The notes under the pieces were generated by a model that was not told where the DNA came from, did no database searches, and saw only the letters and a program-made list of their open reading frames with translations. From NCBI GenBank assembly GCA_026134085.1, contig JAOQIN010000003.1:31335-95334 (forward strand): 64,000 nt of DNA. The letters are read 5' to 3'. Source of the DNA: Candidatus Methanoxibalbensis ujae. Lineage in GTDB: Archaea; Halobacteriota; Syntropharchaeia; Alkanophagales; Methanospirareceae. The position numbers were made by a program, and so were the translations under genes. Of this stretch, positions 23,343 through 32,933 are shown one piece after another; the first letter of the stretch is position 1; each line of letters starts with the position of its first letter.

Positions 23343-24824
23343 TCATGATGTCTCATCAAGCTCAAAATCTGTCAATGTCCGCTGTTTCCTTCGCTCTTCT
23401 TTTTTATCTTTTGGCTCCCCATCTCTCAGCTTGGGCTCTCCTCTCTCTCTTTTCTCTCTCTTTTCTTCTCTCTCCTCTCCACATTTTTCTCTCTTCTCCT
23501 CCCCTCTTTCATCACTTTTTTTCACATGCGCTTCTGCCGTCACTGTATCCGCTGCTTTTCTCATCCATTTTTTCGCAAAAAATTTCTCCTCTTTTTCATG
23601 TTTAAAAATTTCATCAATTTTTGCAAGTATGCGCTCTGCTTTTTCTGAGTCTGTGAGGAGCATTATCTCCTCCTTTTTCAGATTTAAATCTGCTGAGATT
23701 TCAGCTGCATGTGAGATGTCATTCTCAAAAATGATTTTGAGCAGGGGCATCAGCATGCGAGCGGATTTTATGGATATATGAGCGTGTTCGCCTATTTTTC
23801 GTGCAAGTTCTTCTGAAAGAGTGTCTGAGCGTCGCCATGAGGGAGGGCGATATTTCTGGAATGTTGCTGCTGCGCGTTGCTCAGCCACCTCTGCGATGCA
23901 AGCCATGAGACTGCTCGCATATTTCCAGAGATGGAAATTCCCAGTTCTTCTTGTGCGACCGATGAACTTATCTGCAAGGCGCATGCAGTGCATGCCGAGC
24001 GGATGTGCTGCGTGTGAGATGTTCTCATATATCCATCGTTCCACATCTTCAGGAGTCATGTCAAGGTTTATGAGCATGAGATAAGCATTTTCAGCACTGC
24101 ATCCGTGGAATATACGGCTCATAACAGTGAATATTGTTTCTTCTCTGTCTCGCTCTGATATTGCCATATCTTTAAGCGGTTTTTCAACTGCATAAGCATC
24201 TGAAGCGATTGAAGCAGCTGCCTGAAGGTCATTTATTGCAGATCTAAGATCGCCTTTTGCATTTTTTGCAATTAAACGCAGCACGGATTCGTCTATATTC
24301 AGATTTTCTGATTCACATATGTTGCGCAATACACTCATAACTGCATGTTCGCTCAATCTTCTGAAGCGAATGACTTTGCAATAGCGTCTCAGAGTGCTGC
24401 TTATCTTGTGTAAATCGTTTGCTATGAGCACGATCGGCTGCTCACTCCTTTTCACAATCTCGGTTATCGCCTTTATGCCTCCTCTGTCCTCCTTTCCATG
24501 AATGTTGTCGGCTTCATCGAGGATTATCAGCCTCGTTTTGCCGCCGCCGCTCAGCGTCTCACTTTCAGCGGCATGCCCCACTATGTTTTTTATGATGTCC
24601 GCACTTCGCTTGTCAGATGCGTTGAGCTCAACGAAATCCCACCCCTTCTCAGAGGCGAGTGCGAGTGCGGCGGAAGTCTTCCCGCATCCAGGCGGTCCGT
24701 GAAGGATTGCCGCCCGGTGCTTTGGGAAAGAATCAGCCCACGCACGCAGCTCCTCCACTGCGCTTGGATTTCCGACAACCTCGCTCAAACGCCTCGGACG
24801 ATACTTCTCAGCCCACGCCGTCAT
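23343..24824 (-). CDS. rfcL: Replication factor C large subunit
   Basis: The 493-residue clamp-loader ATPase has HGPPGCGKTSAALALA (Walker A), LIILDEADNIHG (Walker B, DEAD-like), sensor 1 near LIANDLHKIS and sensor 2 in KGDLRSAINDLQ. It loads PCNA with the RFC small subunit at replication forks. The last ten residues, QRTLTDFELD, form a PIP box for PCNA binding. Before it lies a long Glu/Lys/Arg low-complexity tract (about residues 425-480) with repeated EEKREK units, longer than usual for the family. Confidence 0.93.
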   Translation of the reverse strand: MTAWAEKYRPRRLSEVVGNPSAVEELRAWADSFPKHRAAILHGPPGCGKTSAALALASEKGWDFVELNASDKRSADIIKNIVGHAAESETLSGGGKTRLIILDEADNIHGKEDRGGIKAITEIVKRSEQPIVLIANDLHKISSTLRRYCKVIRFRRLSEHAVMSVLRNICESENLNIDESVLRLIAKNAKGDLRSAINDLQAAASIASDAYAVEKPLKDMAISERDREETIFTVMSRIFHGCSAENAYLMLINLDMTPEDVERWIYENISHAAHPLGMHCMRLADKFIGRTRRTGNFHLWKYASSLMACIAEVAEQRAAATFQKYRPPSWRRSDTLSEELARKIGEHAHISIKSARMLMPLLKIIFENDISHAAEISADLNLKKEEIMLLTDSEKAERILAKIDEIFKHEKEEKFFAKKWMRKAADTVTAEAHVKKSDERGEEKREKCGEEREEKREKRERGEPKLRDGEPKDKKEERRKQRTLTDFELDETS

Positions 24825-24910
24825 TTCGATCTTTCATGTTTCCCGTCTGTTTTCCGGCTCATATTTCCAGCTCATATCAAACATTAACAGTTCATGTTAT
24901 GTTAGTAACG

Positions 24911-26044
24911 ATGCGACTGCTTGCAACAGGCTATTCCGTGCGACAGATGGCATGCTCAGGCGCGAGGGCATCACATGAGATCATCGCTGCCGATGCATTC
25001 GGCGATATTGACACAAGAGAATGCTCATATGCATTCACAAAACTGAACTTTCCACTGAATGAAAGGGAAATAAAACATATTGAGATGATTTCCGAAAATG
25101 TTGATGGTATAATTGTGGGTTCAGGGTGCGAAACTGCAAAATTAAGTGAGAAAATTGAGAAGAAAATCATAGGTAATCCACCTGATATCATGAAAGAGGC
25201 TGCAAATAAGGAGAAACTGTCAGAATATCTGGATGATCTCGGAATACCACACCCGCGAACATACACCAAAAGCGACATTTCATCTTCAGCACGGATGAGG
25301 TTTCCACTGGTTGCGAAGCCCATATATGGTGGCGGCGGCACATCAAACATCCTGTGCAGGAACGAGCTGGAGCTGAGGCATGCACTGAAACATAAGAACA
25401 TCATATTTCAGGAGTTCGTGAAGGGGATGCCAGCAAGCGTATCTGTCATCTCAACAGGCAAAAAGGCAATTTCTATATGTGTTAATGAGCAATTAATCGG
25501 GCTGAAATCGCTGAATTGCACACATCAGTTCGTGTATTGCGGAAATATATCTCCATTAAAGACGAAATTTGAGAGAGAGATGTGTGATATTGCGGAGATA
25601 ATTGTTCTTGAACTTGGATTGATTGGTTCCAATGGTGTTGATTTCATAATTACGGATGATGGATTTTTTGTTATAGAGGTGAATCCGAGATTTCAGGGCT
25701 CTCTGGACACTGTTGAGCTATGCACGGGACTGAATGTTGTGGATGCGCATTTGAAAGCGTGTGGCGGCGAGCTGATTGAGGGGAATATCAAACTGCGCTC
25801 GGTGGATTGTCATGATCTTCATTATGCTGCGAGACTTATAATTTTCGCCGAGCGAAACTGCATTGTGGCAAAGCAAATGAAGAAAAAATATGATTGCAAA
25901 TTCATTGCTGATATTCCGCCGAGGGGTCGTGTGTTGAGGAGAGGTGAGCCTCTGGCATCCGGGATAGGAGTTGGTAACAGCAGAGAAGATGCTTTTGAGG
26001 CTGCAATGGATGCCGTTAAAAGTGTTAAGCGGTGTGTGATATGA
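24911..26044 (+). CDS. ATP-grasp family enzyme (COG2232-like)
   Basis: Taking ATG 24911 (MRLLATGYSVRQMACSGARA) gives 377 residues; ATG 24899 is an alternative. The N-terminal domain is Rossmann-like. The ATP-grasp core shows FPLVAKPIYGGGGTSN (nucleotide loop), IIFQEFVKG, VDFIITDDGFFVIEVNPRFQGSLD (metal-binding E and N). Relatives of this group are archaeal ligases of unknown substrate. The stop codon overlaps the start of the phosphatase-like gene (ATGA), so the two probably act together. Confidence 0.75.
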   Translation: MRLLATGYSVRQMACSGARASHEIIAADAFGDIDTRECSYAFTKLNFPLNEREIKHIEMISENVDGIIVGSGCETAKLSEKIEKKIIGNPPDIMKEAANKEKLSEYLDDLGIPHPRTYTKSDISSSARMRFPLVAKPIYGGGGTSNILCRNELELRHALKHKNIIFQEFVKGMPASVSVISTGKKAISICVNEQLIGLKSLNCTHQFVYCGNISPLKTKFEREMCDIAEIIVLELGLIGSNGVDFIITDDGFFVIEVNPRFQGSLDTVELCTGLNVVDAHLKACGGELIEGNIKLRSVDCHDLHYAARLIIFAERNCIVAKQMKKKYDCKFIADIPPRGRVLRRGEPLASGIGVGNSREDAFEAAMDAVKSVKRCVI

Positions 26045-26889
26045 TGTGCTCCCTCCTGCAGATCGCACCTACAATCGCGAAGATGTTCGCGATACCGCTG
26101 AGCTCTGATGCCGAACCTCTGAACGAGGTGCTGCAGCTTCAAAATCAAAATCAAATTCAAATTCAAAATCAAAATCAAAATAAAAACAACAGTGATTTTC
26201 GCGTTGTTTTGATAGTCATTGACAGCTTTGATTGCAACATATTTAGATCATTTGCATCAGATTTCCCTGAGATCAACGCACTTGTTGATAGGGGCATACT
26301 CCTCCCATGTGATACCGTGAGCACGCACACAACACCTGCAATAGCATCAATCCTCACAGGTCTACCACCAGAATCACACGGAATTACAACAGAAAATGAT
26401 GTTGGGAAATCAAATATTGATTCAATACTTGAGATTATTGATGCTTACGGCTTCAAAACTGCAGCAATTTTGGAGGAAAAAGGTGCCGAACCTCTGAAAA
26501 ACAGGATAAGCCTTGTTTTTCCGGTCAGAGACAGGGAGGACATCATGAGCTATGACAGTGAAGTTGCGAGAGATGTTATCAGTGCGCTGAGTGATGGTGC
26601 TGTGATGATATTTGCACATCTCCGCACGATTGACAGATTTGCACATCGTGCATATGACATGCATGTTGCTGCGAGGTTCACGGATGCAATTGTCGGCCAT
26701 ATCGTGCGTGCTATCAGAACGACAGACGCAGAGACAATTTTGATCATGTGCGGAGACCATGAGGCACACACGCAGAATGAAACGCCAGATGAGGAAGCCC
26801 GGGTGCCACTGATCGCAGTGCCGCTCAACACTCAGCTATCAAGCGCAGCGATAAGCATAAGCGATAAGCTGATGGAGAATCATGACTGA
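26041..26889 (+). CDS. Alkaline phosphatase-like hydrolase (nucleotide pyrophosphatase/phosphodiesterase type)
   Basis: The 282-residue protein has VVLIVIDSFDCNIF (metal Asp), VSTHTTPAIASILTGLPPESHGI (nucleophile Thr region and PPxxHG motif), IFAHLRTIDRFAHRAY (D and H ligands) and CGDHEAH (final DH), the ligand set of the alkaline phosphatase superfamily. It is shorter than typical family members. Residues about 33-50 are an NQ/IQ repeat encoded by tandem caaaat hexamers (26137-26190), just before the catalytic domain. Translation is coupled to the upstream ATP-grasp gene. Confidence 0.75.
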   Translation: MMCSLLQIAPTIAKMFAIPLSSDAEPLNEVLQLQNQNQIQIQNQNQNKNNSDFRVVLIVIDSFDCNIFRSFASDFPEINALVDRGILLPCDTVSTHTTPAIASILTGLPPESHGITTENDVGKSNIDSILEIIDAYGFKTAAILEEKGAEPLKNRISLVFPVRDREDIMSYDSEVARDVISALSDGAVMIFAHLRTIDRFAHRAYDMHVAARFTDAIVGHIVRAIRTTDAETILIMCGDHEAHTQNETPDEEARVPLIAVPLNTQLSSAAISISDKLMENHD

Positions 26890-26962
26890 AAAATGAAAAA
26901 ACAGAAAGAGTGAAAAAGAATAAAACATAATAATTTTAAAAAGGGTGGAGGATCCATCAGAT

Positions 26963-28006
26963 ATGCTGAAAATTGTTTCAGAGCGTAATACGGGAGTGAA
27001 AGAAGTAAGGAACAGCAAAACATTTGATATAGTGCGGCGTATGGGGGTGATAACAGCCGACAAAGTGCGTTTGAAGAGGCATCCAGTGAGCAAACCTGTT
27101 ACTATTTTCAATCCAGCACTCATGATAGAGGGTGATAAAGCCTCGATATACGGGCGAATAATTCTCGGTTATTTCACATATGCGAGTGCTGTTGCGGAGA
27201 TAACTGTTTCGGTGGACGATATACTCTCAGAAACAATATCTGAGAGATATCTGACAGCCGAGATAAAGCTGATACCCGACAACAGGTTTGACATATGGGG
27301 TGTTGAGGACCCCAGGGTCAGCGAGGTTGATGGAAATCTGTTCATGACATACTGCGGGCGCACAGTAAACTATTTTGACGCATCAAAGCGGGCGAACAGG
27401 ACATTTCCGATAGCAGCAATACGTGAAAACGGAATATGGAGGAAGACATGCGTTTTCCGTCTTCCAGTTGAGTTCAGAGACTTTCTTGTGAGCGATAAAG
27501 ATGCGTTTATATGCAGGGTTGGCGATCGTATAAGGCTTTTCCACCGTCCGCACATGATGGATGAGCGGTTTTATCTCGCGGCAAGCGAGGTTTCTGATGA
27601 TGCGCTGCATATGAGAGATCTCACAGAGGTCTCAGTGAGCAACACACACCTCATATGCGAGCGTGCGAAATTTGAGGAGCGAATAGGATGGGGAACTCCT
27701 CCAATAAAAGTGGCGAAGGATGAATATCTTCTGCTGCTACATGGTATAAGCATGGAAATATATCGCGTGTTCGCTGTTCTGATGAATGAAAATCTGGAAA
27801 TAACAGCAGTGTCTCCACACTACATAATGGAACCGCGGGAGAACTACGAGGTATATGGAGACAGACCGTTTGTTGTATTTCCATGCGGCGCTCAGGTAGT
27901 TGACGACGAAATAATCATATCATATGGAGCTGCTGATTCAGCAATAGGATTTGGTGTCATAGATCTGAGTGAGCTGCTGTCAATCCTCGACTCAAACAGG
28001 ATATAG
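26963..28006 (+). CDS. Glycoside hydrolase family 130-like protein
   Basis: The start at ATG 26963 follows GGTGGAGGA at ribosome-binding distance; 347 residues. A five-bladed propeller is suggested by FNPALMIEG, WGVEDPRVSEVDGNLFMTY, IRLFHRPHM, RIGWGTPPIKV and VVFPCGAQVVDDEIIISYGAADSAIGFG, which match GH130 mannoside phosphorylases/hydrolases. The Asp in EDPR is the usual catalytic acid. The genome also makes mannosylated solutes (32.9-35.2 kb), so a mannoside substrate is plausible but is inference. Confidence 0.8.
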   Translation: MLKIVSERNTGVKEVRNSKTFDIVRRMGVITADKVRLKRHPVSKPVTIFNPALMIEGDKASIYGRIILGYFTYASAVAEITVSVDDILSETISERYLTAEIKLIPDNRFDIWGVEDPRVSEVDGNLFMTYCGRTVNYFDASKRANRTFPIAAIRENGIWRKTCVFRLPVEFRDFLVSDKDAFICRVGDRIRLFHRPHMMDERFYLAASEVSDDALHMRDLTEVSVSNTHLICERAKFEERIGWGTPPIKVAKDEYLLLLHGISMEIYRVFAVLMNENLEITAVSPHYIMEPRENYEVYGDRPFVVFPCGAQVVDDEIIISYGAADSAIGFGVIDLSELLSILDSNRI

Positions 28007-28013
28007 GCGTGAG

Positions 28014-29153
28014 TCAGTGATGTTGCTGTTCTTCACTGTCAAATGCTCGCAGAAGCTCTTTCTGCCGTCTGCTGAGTTTTTTGGGCACGCGCATCTTGAG
28101 CTTCACAAGCATGTCGCCGCGATGTCTGGGGTTTTTTATTGAGGGCATGCCCTTTCTTTTCACCCTTATCACAGAATCAGGGTCTGTTCCGGGGGGAATC
28201 TTCACATGCACATGATCTCCATCTATTGTTCTGACTCTTATCTCGTCGCCGAGTGCGAGCTGAGCGAATCTCACGGGCACTTCACAGATGAGGTCGTCGC
28301 CTATACGCTTGAAATGCGGATCCTCTCTCACCTTGACAACTACGAAAAGATCGCCGGGAGGTCCACCTGAAGTTCCTGCGGCTCCCTCTCCCGCAATTTT
28401 CAGATGCATACCATCCATAACTCCAGCTGGAATGTGAATGCGAATGCGCTTCCTCCTCTCACGGCGACCGCTGCCACCGCACACATCACATCGTCTCTCA
28501 ACTATATTTCCGCTGCCACGACAGTTCGGGCATTGGGTGATTGAGATGAAATGTGAGAATCCGTAATGCTGTTCCCTCCGGAGCTGACCTGTGCCGCCGC
28601 ATGTGGGGCATGTGCGCAATCCTCCGGGAGCAGCGCCTGATCCTCCGCAAACATCGCATACCTCCTCCTTCAACACTTCTATGTCCCTCTCAACGCCTCT
28701 CGCAGCCTCTTCAAGGCTTATCTCCACCTCACAATACACATCTGCTCCCTTCCTCGCAGCCTCCCCTCTCTCCCGCTCACGCCATCTTATAAAATCCTCA
28801 AACAGCGAGCCTCTGCCAAATCCAAAATCAAATCCGAAATCCCTGAAAAAATCGCCGAATATGTCTTCAATGTCGCTGAACCTCGTGAACTTTGACCAGT
28901 CAAATCCCCCAGGACCGAAATCCACGGCTTCATGTCCATATCTGTCGTAGGCAGCACGCTTCTCAGGATCAGAAAGCACCTCATACGCCTCAGAAATCTC
29001 CTTGAACTTCTCCTCTGCCTCCTTTGGATTGTCCTTGTTCAGATCAGGATGATACTTCTTCGCAAGTCTTCTGAACGCTCGCTTTATCTCCTCCTGCGAT
29101 GCATCCCTGCTCACACCAAGAATCTCATAGTAATCCTTCTTCCTGCTGCTCAA
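28014..29153 (-). CDS. dnaJ: Chaperone DnaJ (Hsp40, type I)
   Basis: The 379-residue protein has a J domain with the HPD motif ([11 protein letters not shown], about residue 35), a Gly/Phe-rich linker with acidic [14 protein letters not shown], four zinc-finger CxxCxG repeats ([32 protein letters not shown]) and the two C-terminal substrate-binding domains. It stimulates DnaK ATPase. dnaK and grpE are not in the window. It is convergent with the GH130 gene, 7 nt apart. Confidence 0.95.
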   Translation of the reverse strand: MSSRKKDYYEILGVSRDASQEEIKRAFRRLAKKYHPDLNKDNPKEAEEKFKEISEAYEVLSDPEKRAAYDRYGHEAVDFGPGGFDWSKFTRFSDIEDIFGDFFRDFGFDFGFGRGSLFEDFIRWRERERGEAARKGADVYCEVEISLEEAARGVERDIEVLKEEVCDVCGGSGAAPGGLRTCPTCGGTGQLRREQHYGFSHFISITQCPNCRGSGNIVERRCDVCGGSGRRERRKRIRIHIPAGVMDGMHLKIAGEGAAGTSGGPPGDLFVVVKVREDPHFKRIGDDLICEVPVRFAQLALGDEIRVRTIDGDHVHVKIPPGTDPDSVIRVKRKGMPSIKNPRHRGDMLVKLKMRVPKKLSRRQKELLRAFDSEEQQHH

Positions 29154-29304
29154 CTCCTCTCGCCCCTATCCTCCCTCTATTTGATCATATTTTCCACCTT
29201 TCCACCTGACATTTTCCGCGGCTCTCTCCGCTGACATATAAACTTCAATTTCAAATTTCAAATAAATTTCCCGCTGGCTTCATCACGCCATTGGCATGAG
29301 ATGG

Positions 29305-29880
29305 TTAAGAATTATGTCTGTGAGACAAATCATGCGCATTTTCTTTGCTTTCTGCATTGCTCACAATTACTTTTATCTTTTTCTTCAGAACAGGAACGAG
29401 CTTTTTTACGACAAGTTCACCATCTCTCTCAATCCTGTATTTGTTCACCGGCACATCAGGAACGTCGCCGTTCACCTCATATATGTAAAATCCATTTTCG
29501 CCGTTTATAGAAACAATGAACTCCTTCTCATCTATTTTCCTCACACCAATCCCCGAAACTTCTTTCAGAACATCCAAGACACTCTTTCCCTTCTCCACTT
29601 TTACCTCGTAATCTTCGCCAAACACATCCAGAATCTCATATAATCTGTCTTTATTGATGCTTAACACTCTCGTCCTTCCGAATTCTTCGGATACAACGAG
29701 TCCTGCATCTTCCAATATACGCACATGTTTGGCTGCTACAGGCACTGAGATACCTATTTCCTGAGCAAGCCCCGTGATGTGATATTTGCGGTGCATCAGC
29801 AGCTTTAGCATCTCCATTCTCGTCTTGCTGCTGATCGCCTTGAACATCTCTATATTCATATCGCTCACATTTCTTTCCAT
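29305..29880 (-). CDS. ArsR-like winged-helix regulator with extra C-terminal domain
   Basis: The 191-residue protein has an N-terminal winged helix (SSKTRMEMLKLL, ITGLAQEIG, PVAAKHVRILEDAGLV) and a C-terminal domain of about 90 residues (GVRKIDEKEFIVSINGENGFYIYEV...) that is beta-rich and not recognised. It ends with VIVSNAESKENAHDLSHRH. Its start overlaps the end of the ADP-ribosylglycohydrolase gene by 16 nt, so the two are co-transcribed. Confidence 0.75.
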   Translation of the reverse strand: MERNVSDMNIEMFKAISSKTRMEMLKLLMHRKYHITGLAQEIGISVPVAAKHVRILEDAGLVVSEEFGRTRVLSINKDRLYEILDVFGEDYEVKVEKGKSVLDVLKEVSGIGVRKIDEKEFIVSINGENGFYIYEVNGDVPDVPVNKYRIERDGELVVKKLVPVLKKKIKVIVSNAESKENAHDLSHRHNS

Positions 29881-30812
29881 AACTTGTGTAAGTTATCTGC
29901 CAATTGTCTTATATAACTTTGGCGTTCAAGATCTGTGAGCCAGTAATCCGGAATTTCAGAAACGGTGTGGAATGCTCCGCTTATCGCGCCTGTCATCGCA
30001 GCGATCGTGTCCGTGTCGCCGCCGACGCTTATCGCAAATTTTATGCTCTCCACGAAATTTTCTGTGTGGAGGAAGGAAAATATGGCTGTGGGAACTGAGT
30101 TCAGCGCTTCTATTCCGTTCCCGAGCTCACTGATGACGCGCTTCCTGACTTCATCATCATGTCTCTCCATGCGCAGGATCTCCTCAATTCTGCTCAGTTT
30201 TTCCATGTATGAGGAGGAGATGGGCGCTTCCTTCAACGCACGCAGCATCTTGAGCCTCTCACCGCCTGTATCGCTTCTCACAGCGAGTGCGACCGCATAT
30301 GCCTGAAGCGCGGCACCTTCCTTCGCGAGTTGATGTGCATGTGTTATGAGGCTTGATTCATATGAGACCTCCACAAGCTTGTTCACATCGTCGTGATAAA
30401 GCAGGCCAACAGGCACAACACGCATCGCCGCACCGTTTCCGTATGAGCCCTCACCGCCGAAAAGCGAGAGAGATGCCTCCCTCCACCTCTGACATCCGAT
30501 GCGACGGAGAATTCTGAAGACTTCCTCAGTCCCCGGGCCGTATCCCCTGCTCCCATCGTAGTTTCGCAAAAACTGCATCGCCATGTGCTCACCGTTGAAT
30601 CCTCTGCACGCGATGAGCGACTCCGCAACCCCTATCATCATTTCAGTATCGTCTGTGTATCTGCCAGAAACCATTTTCCATCCTCTTTCATCATATAAAC
30701 GTGCTGCACGCTCGCCGCTGAATCCCTCAACAGGCGCCCCTATCGCATCGCCAACCGCAGCACCAAGCATCGCACCTTCAAACTTCCTCAGCAGAATTTC
30801 ATCGCCTGTCAT
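29865..30812 (-). CDS. ADP-ribosylglycohydrolase (DraG/ARH family)
   Basis: The 315-residue all-helical enzyme shows GAAVGDAIGAPVEG at the N-terminus, GRYTDDTEM (metal-binding TDD), GNGAAMRV and SVGGDTDTIAAMTGAISGA (second metal site). Family members remove ADP-ribose from proteins or hydrolyse related ADP-ribosyl bonds. It is in an operon with the winged-helix regulator. The upstream 90 nt contain tandem gtgaaatag/cgaaata repeats. Confidence 0.9.
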   Translation of the reverse strand: MTGDEILLRKFEGAMLGAAVGDAIGAPVEGFSGERAARLYDERGWKMVSGRYTDDTEMMIGVAESLIACRGFNGEHMAMQFLRNYDGSRGYGPGTEEVFRILRRIGCQRWREASLSLFGGEGSYGNGAAMRVVPVGLLYHDDVNKLVEVSYESSLITHAHQLAKEGAALQAYAVALAVRSDTGGERLKMLRALKEAPISSSYMEKLSRIEEILRMERHDDEVRKRVISELGNGIEALNSVPTAIFSFLHTENFVESIKFAISVGGDTDTIAAMTGAISGAFHTVSEIPDYWLTDLERQSYIRQLADNLHKLWKEM

Positions 30813-30934
30813 TATGCTCTGTTATGAACGAACAGTGAAATAGTGATAGTGAAATAGTGAAATAACGAAATAACGAAATAGCAAAATAAATAGCGAATTC
30901 CATGCTTTTTTATCAAAAAAACCGCTTTTCAGAT

Positions 30935-31672
30935 ATGGCACGCAGGATACCGAGATTGATGTTGGGCACCTCGCCCTTCATAGGGGCTGCGCAGTTTGGC
31001 AGGAGAGCACATGAATATCGCATGAGATTTTTCCATAACGAAGAAAACATGGTGGAAATTTTTGTGAAATCAGCAGAATATGGTGTGAAGGCTGTGCAGT
31101 TGATTGTTTATGAGCCTCTTGTCAATGCCCTGAAAAGGGCTGAAATGGATACGGGCGATGATTTTTTTGTTGTTGCAACAGTGACAGGCAGCAGATTTGA
31201 GCATGATTTGAGTGTTTTGGAGGACATCAATCCCGAAATTATCGCAGTTCATGCGCTTTTCTGCGATTCACTTGACGAGCGGATAGGGGGATGGACCGCG
31301 AAAATAAGAGATGTTGGAGCAATTCCAGCTGCGGCAACACATATTCCTGGAGACACGATACCCGAAATGGACAGAGCAGGGTATGATGTTGAGTTCTACC
31401 TCGCACCGCTGAACCCTGTGGGGTATGCGATGCTTCCTGACTTTGAAAGTGCGATAAGAGCTATTAAAATGACTGATAAGGGAATAATAGCGATAAAGCC
31501 GCTCGCAGCCGGAAATATCAGGCCGGATCGTGAGGTGTTTTCCTTCATATTCAAATATGCGGATGCTGTGAGTGTGGGCGTAACATCAGATGGCGAGATG
31601 AGGGAGACATTTTCGGCTGCCCGCGCCGCAGAGGCGAAAGACGAGCGCAACTGGAGGGTGACTGAGATATGA
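30935..31672 (+). CDS. Conserved archaeal TIM-barrel protein, unknown function
   Basis: With the start at ATG 30935 (MARRIPRLMLGTSPFIGAAQFG) the protein has 245 residues and alternating strands and helices consistent with a TIM barrel (AVQLIVYEPL, VVATVTGS, IIAVHALF, IPAAATHIPG, EFYLAPLNP, IIAIKPLAAG, AVSVGVTSD). The last two strands recall aldo/keto reductases, but no NADPH tetrad is clear. Its stop overlaps the hisC start (ATGA), so it is co-expressed with hisC. Confidence 0.6.
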   Translation: MARRIPRLMLGTSPFIGAAQFGRRAHEYRMRFFHNEENMVEIFVKSAEYGVKAVQLIVYEPLVNALKRAEMDTGDDFFVVATVTGSRFEHDLSVLEDINPEIIAVHALFCDSLDERIGGWTAKIRDVGAIPAAATHIPGDTIPEMDRAGYDVEFYLAPLNPVGYAMLPDFESAIRAIKMTDKGIIAIKPLAAGNIRPDREVFSFIFKYADAVSVGVTSDGEMRETFSAARAAEAKDERNWRVTEI

Positions 31673-32757
31673 GAGGAGTGCGTGAGTGTCTCAAGCATGT
31701 CACGGAATACAAGCCTGGCAAAACTGTGAAGGGTGCGATAAAGCTGAGTTCAAATGAGAACCCGCTTGGAACGAGCAGGGAAGTTGTCAGTGCGCTTTCT
31801 GAGATGCTGAGATATGAGATAGACCTCAGCAGATATCCCTGGTATGAGCGGGAGGATGTTCTGCGTGAGGAGATTGCTGCATATCTGCATCGCTTTCATC
31901 ATGTGCGCATTCCGAAGGAGAACATAGTCATAGGTGCAGGCTCGGACGGCATTCTTGACACACTCACCAGAATTTTCATGGAGGTGAACACAAACGCTGT
32001 CATACCGATACCGACATTCTCGCTTTATGAGTCTCTCGTTCTCCTCTCAGGAGGATATCCCGTATTCGTGTCTCGCATAAAAGGGGACAATTCTTTCCGA
32101 ATTTCCGCTGAATCTCTCATAAGCGCAAGCGATGAGCGCACGAAGATGCTTTTCCTATGCTCGCCAAACAACCCCACCGGGGATTCTGTCGGGAAGAAAG
32201 ATATGATGAGCATTGTTGAACAGTTTGACGGCATTATCATCATAGATGAGGCTTATGCTGAGTTTGCATATCATTCTTTCATTGATATGCCGCTGAAATA
32301 TGAGAACATTGTTGTGACTCGCACATTTTCAAAGGCTTTTGCGCTTGCAGGACTTCGCATAGGCTATGCAGTTCTTCCTGACTGGCTTGTGAGCACATTT
32401 AAAAAGACGTCTCTCCCATTCAGCGTGAACAGTGTTGCGATAGAAGCAGCTATAATCGCACTTCATGATTATGAGCATCTGCGCATGAGCATAGAGCATG
32501 TGAGGCGTGAGAGAGAGTTTCTGAAAGCGGGACTGAGTGAGCTCCTCAATGTTTATGACTCGGATGCGAACTTCCTGCCTGTTGATGTGTCGCCAATGAA
32601 ATCAGCATTCGTCTGCGATGAACTTCTGAGCCGCGGAATAATCGTGAGAGACTGCTCATCATTCAGAGGTGCTGGAGACACGCTGATCCGCATATCCATC
32701 GGCAGGAGAGAGGAAAATGAGAGGCTGATAAGCGCATTGAAGGAGATAATGGCATGA
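31669..32757 (+). CDS. hisC: Histidinol-phosphate aminotransferase
   Basis: The 362-residue PLP fold-type I aminotransferase has LSSNENPLGTS at the N-terminus, IGAGSDGILD, CSPNNPTGDSV, IIDEAYAEF, and TFSKAFALAGLRIGY with the PLP lysine. This set is typical of HisC, which makes histidinol phosphate in histidine synthesis; broader substrate use is possible since no other his genes are adjacent. It is coupled to the upstream TIM-barrel gene by a 4-nt overlap. Confidence 0.88.
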   Translation: MRGVRECLKHVTEYKPGKTVKGAIKLSSNENPLGTSREVVSALSEMLRYEIDLSRYPWYEREDVLREEIAAYLHRFHHVRIPKENIVIGAGSDGILDTLTRIFMEVNTNAVIPIPTFSLYESLVLLSGGYPVFVSRIKGDNSFRISAESLISASDERTKMLFLCSPNNPTGDSVGKKDMMSIVEQFDGIIIIDEAYAEFAYHSFIDMPLKYENIVVTRTFSKAFALAGLRIGYAVLPDWLVSTFKKTSLPFSVNSVAIEAAIIALHDYEHLRMSIEHVRREREFLKAGLSELLNVYDSDANFLPVDVSPMKSAFVCDELLSRGIIVRDCSSFRGAGDTLIRISIGRREENERLISALKEIMA

Positions 32758-32905
32758 GCTCCGGTTGTGCGCTGTGCTGTTGCTGTGATCTGAGTTGAGG
32801 ATCCGAGTTGATTTGAGGATTGTATTGGGGTCTGGGTGTGCTGTGAGTTGTGAGTTGTGTATTGTGTGTTATGTGCTGTTTGACCGCAACCTGACCGCAA
32901 CCTCT

Positions 32906-32918
32906 TTTATATATAAAG
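32906..32918 (+). promoter_or_regulatory. TATA box of mpgS, probably giving a leaderless mRNA
   Basis: tttatatataaag lies with its centre about 22 nt before ATG 32934. At the usual archaeal TATA-to-start distance transcription would begin at or next to the ATG, and no Shine-Dalgarno is present in between. An 11-bp tandem repeat (tgaccgcaacc) precedes it. Confidence 0.55.
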
Positions 32919-32933
32919 AAGTATTTATCATTG

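Noticed and set aside
24659-24910. Upstream extension of the ATP-grasp gene
   Set aside because: It is antisense to the rfcL 5' end and has unlike composition; the family N-terminus begins at ATG 24911.
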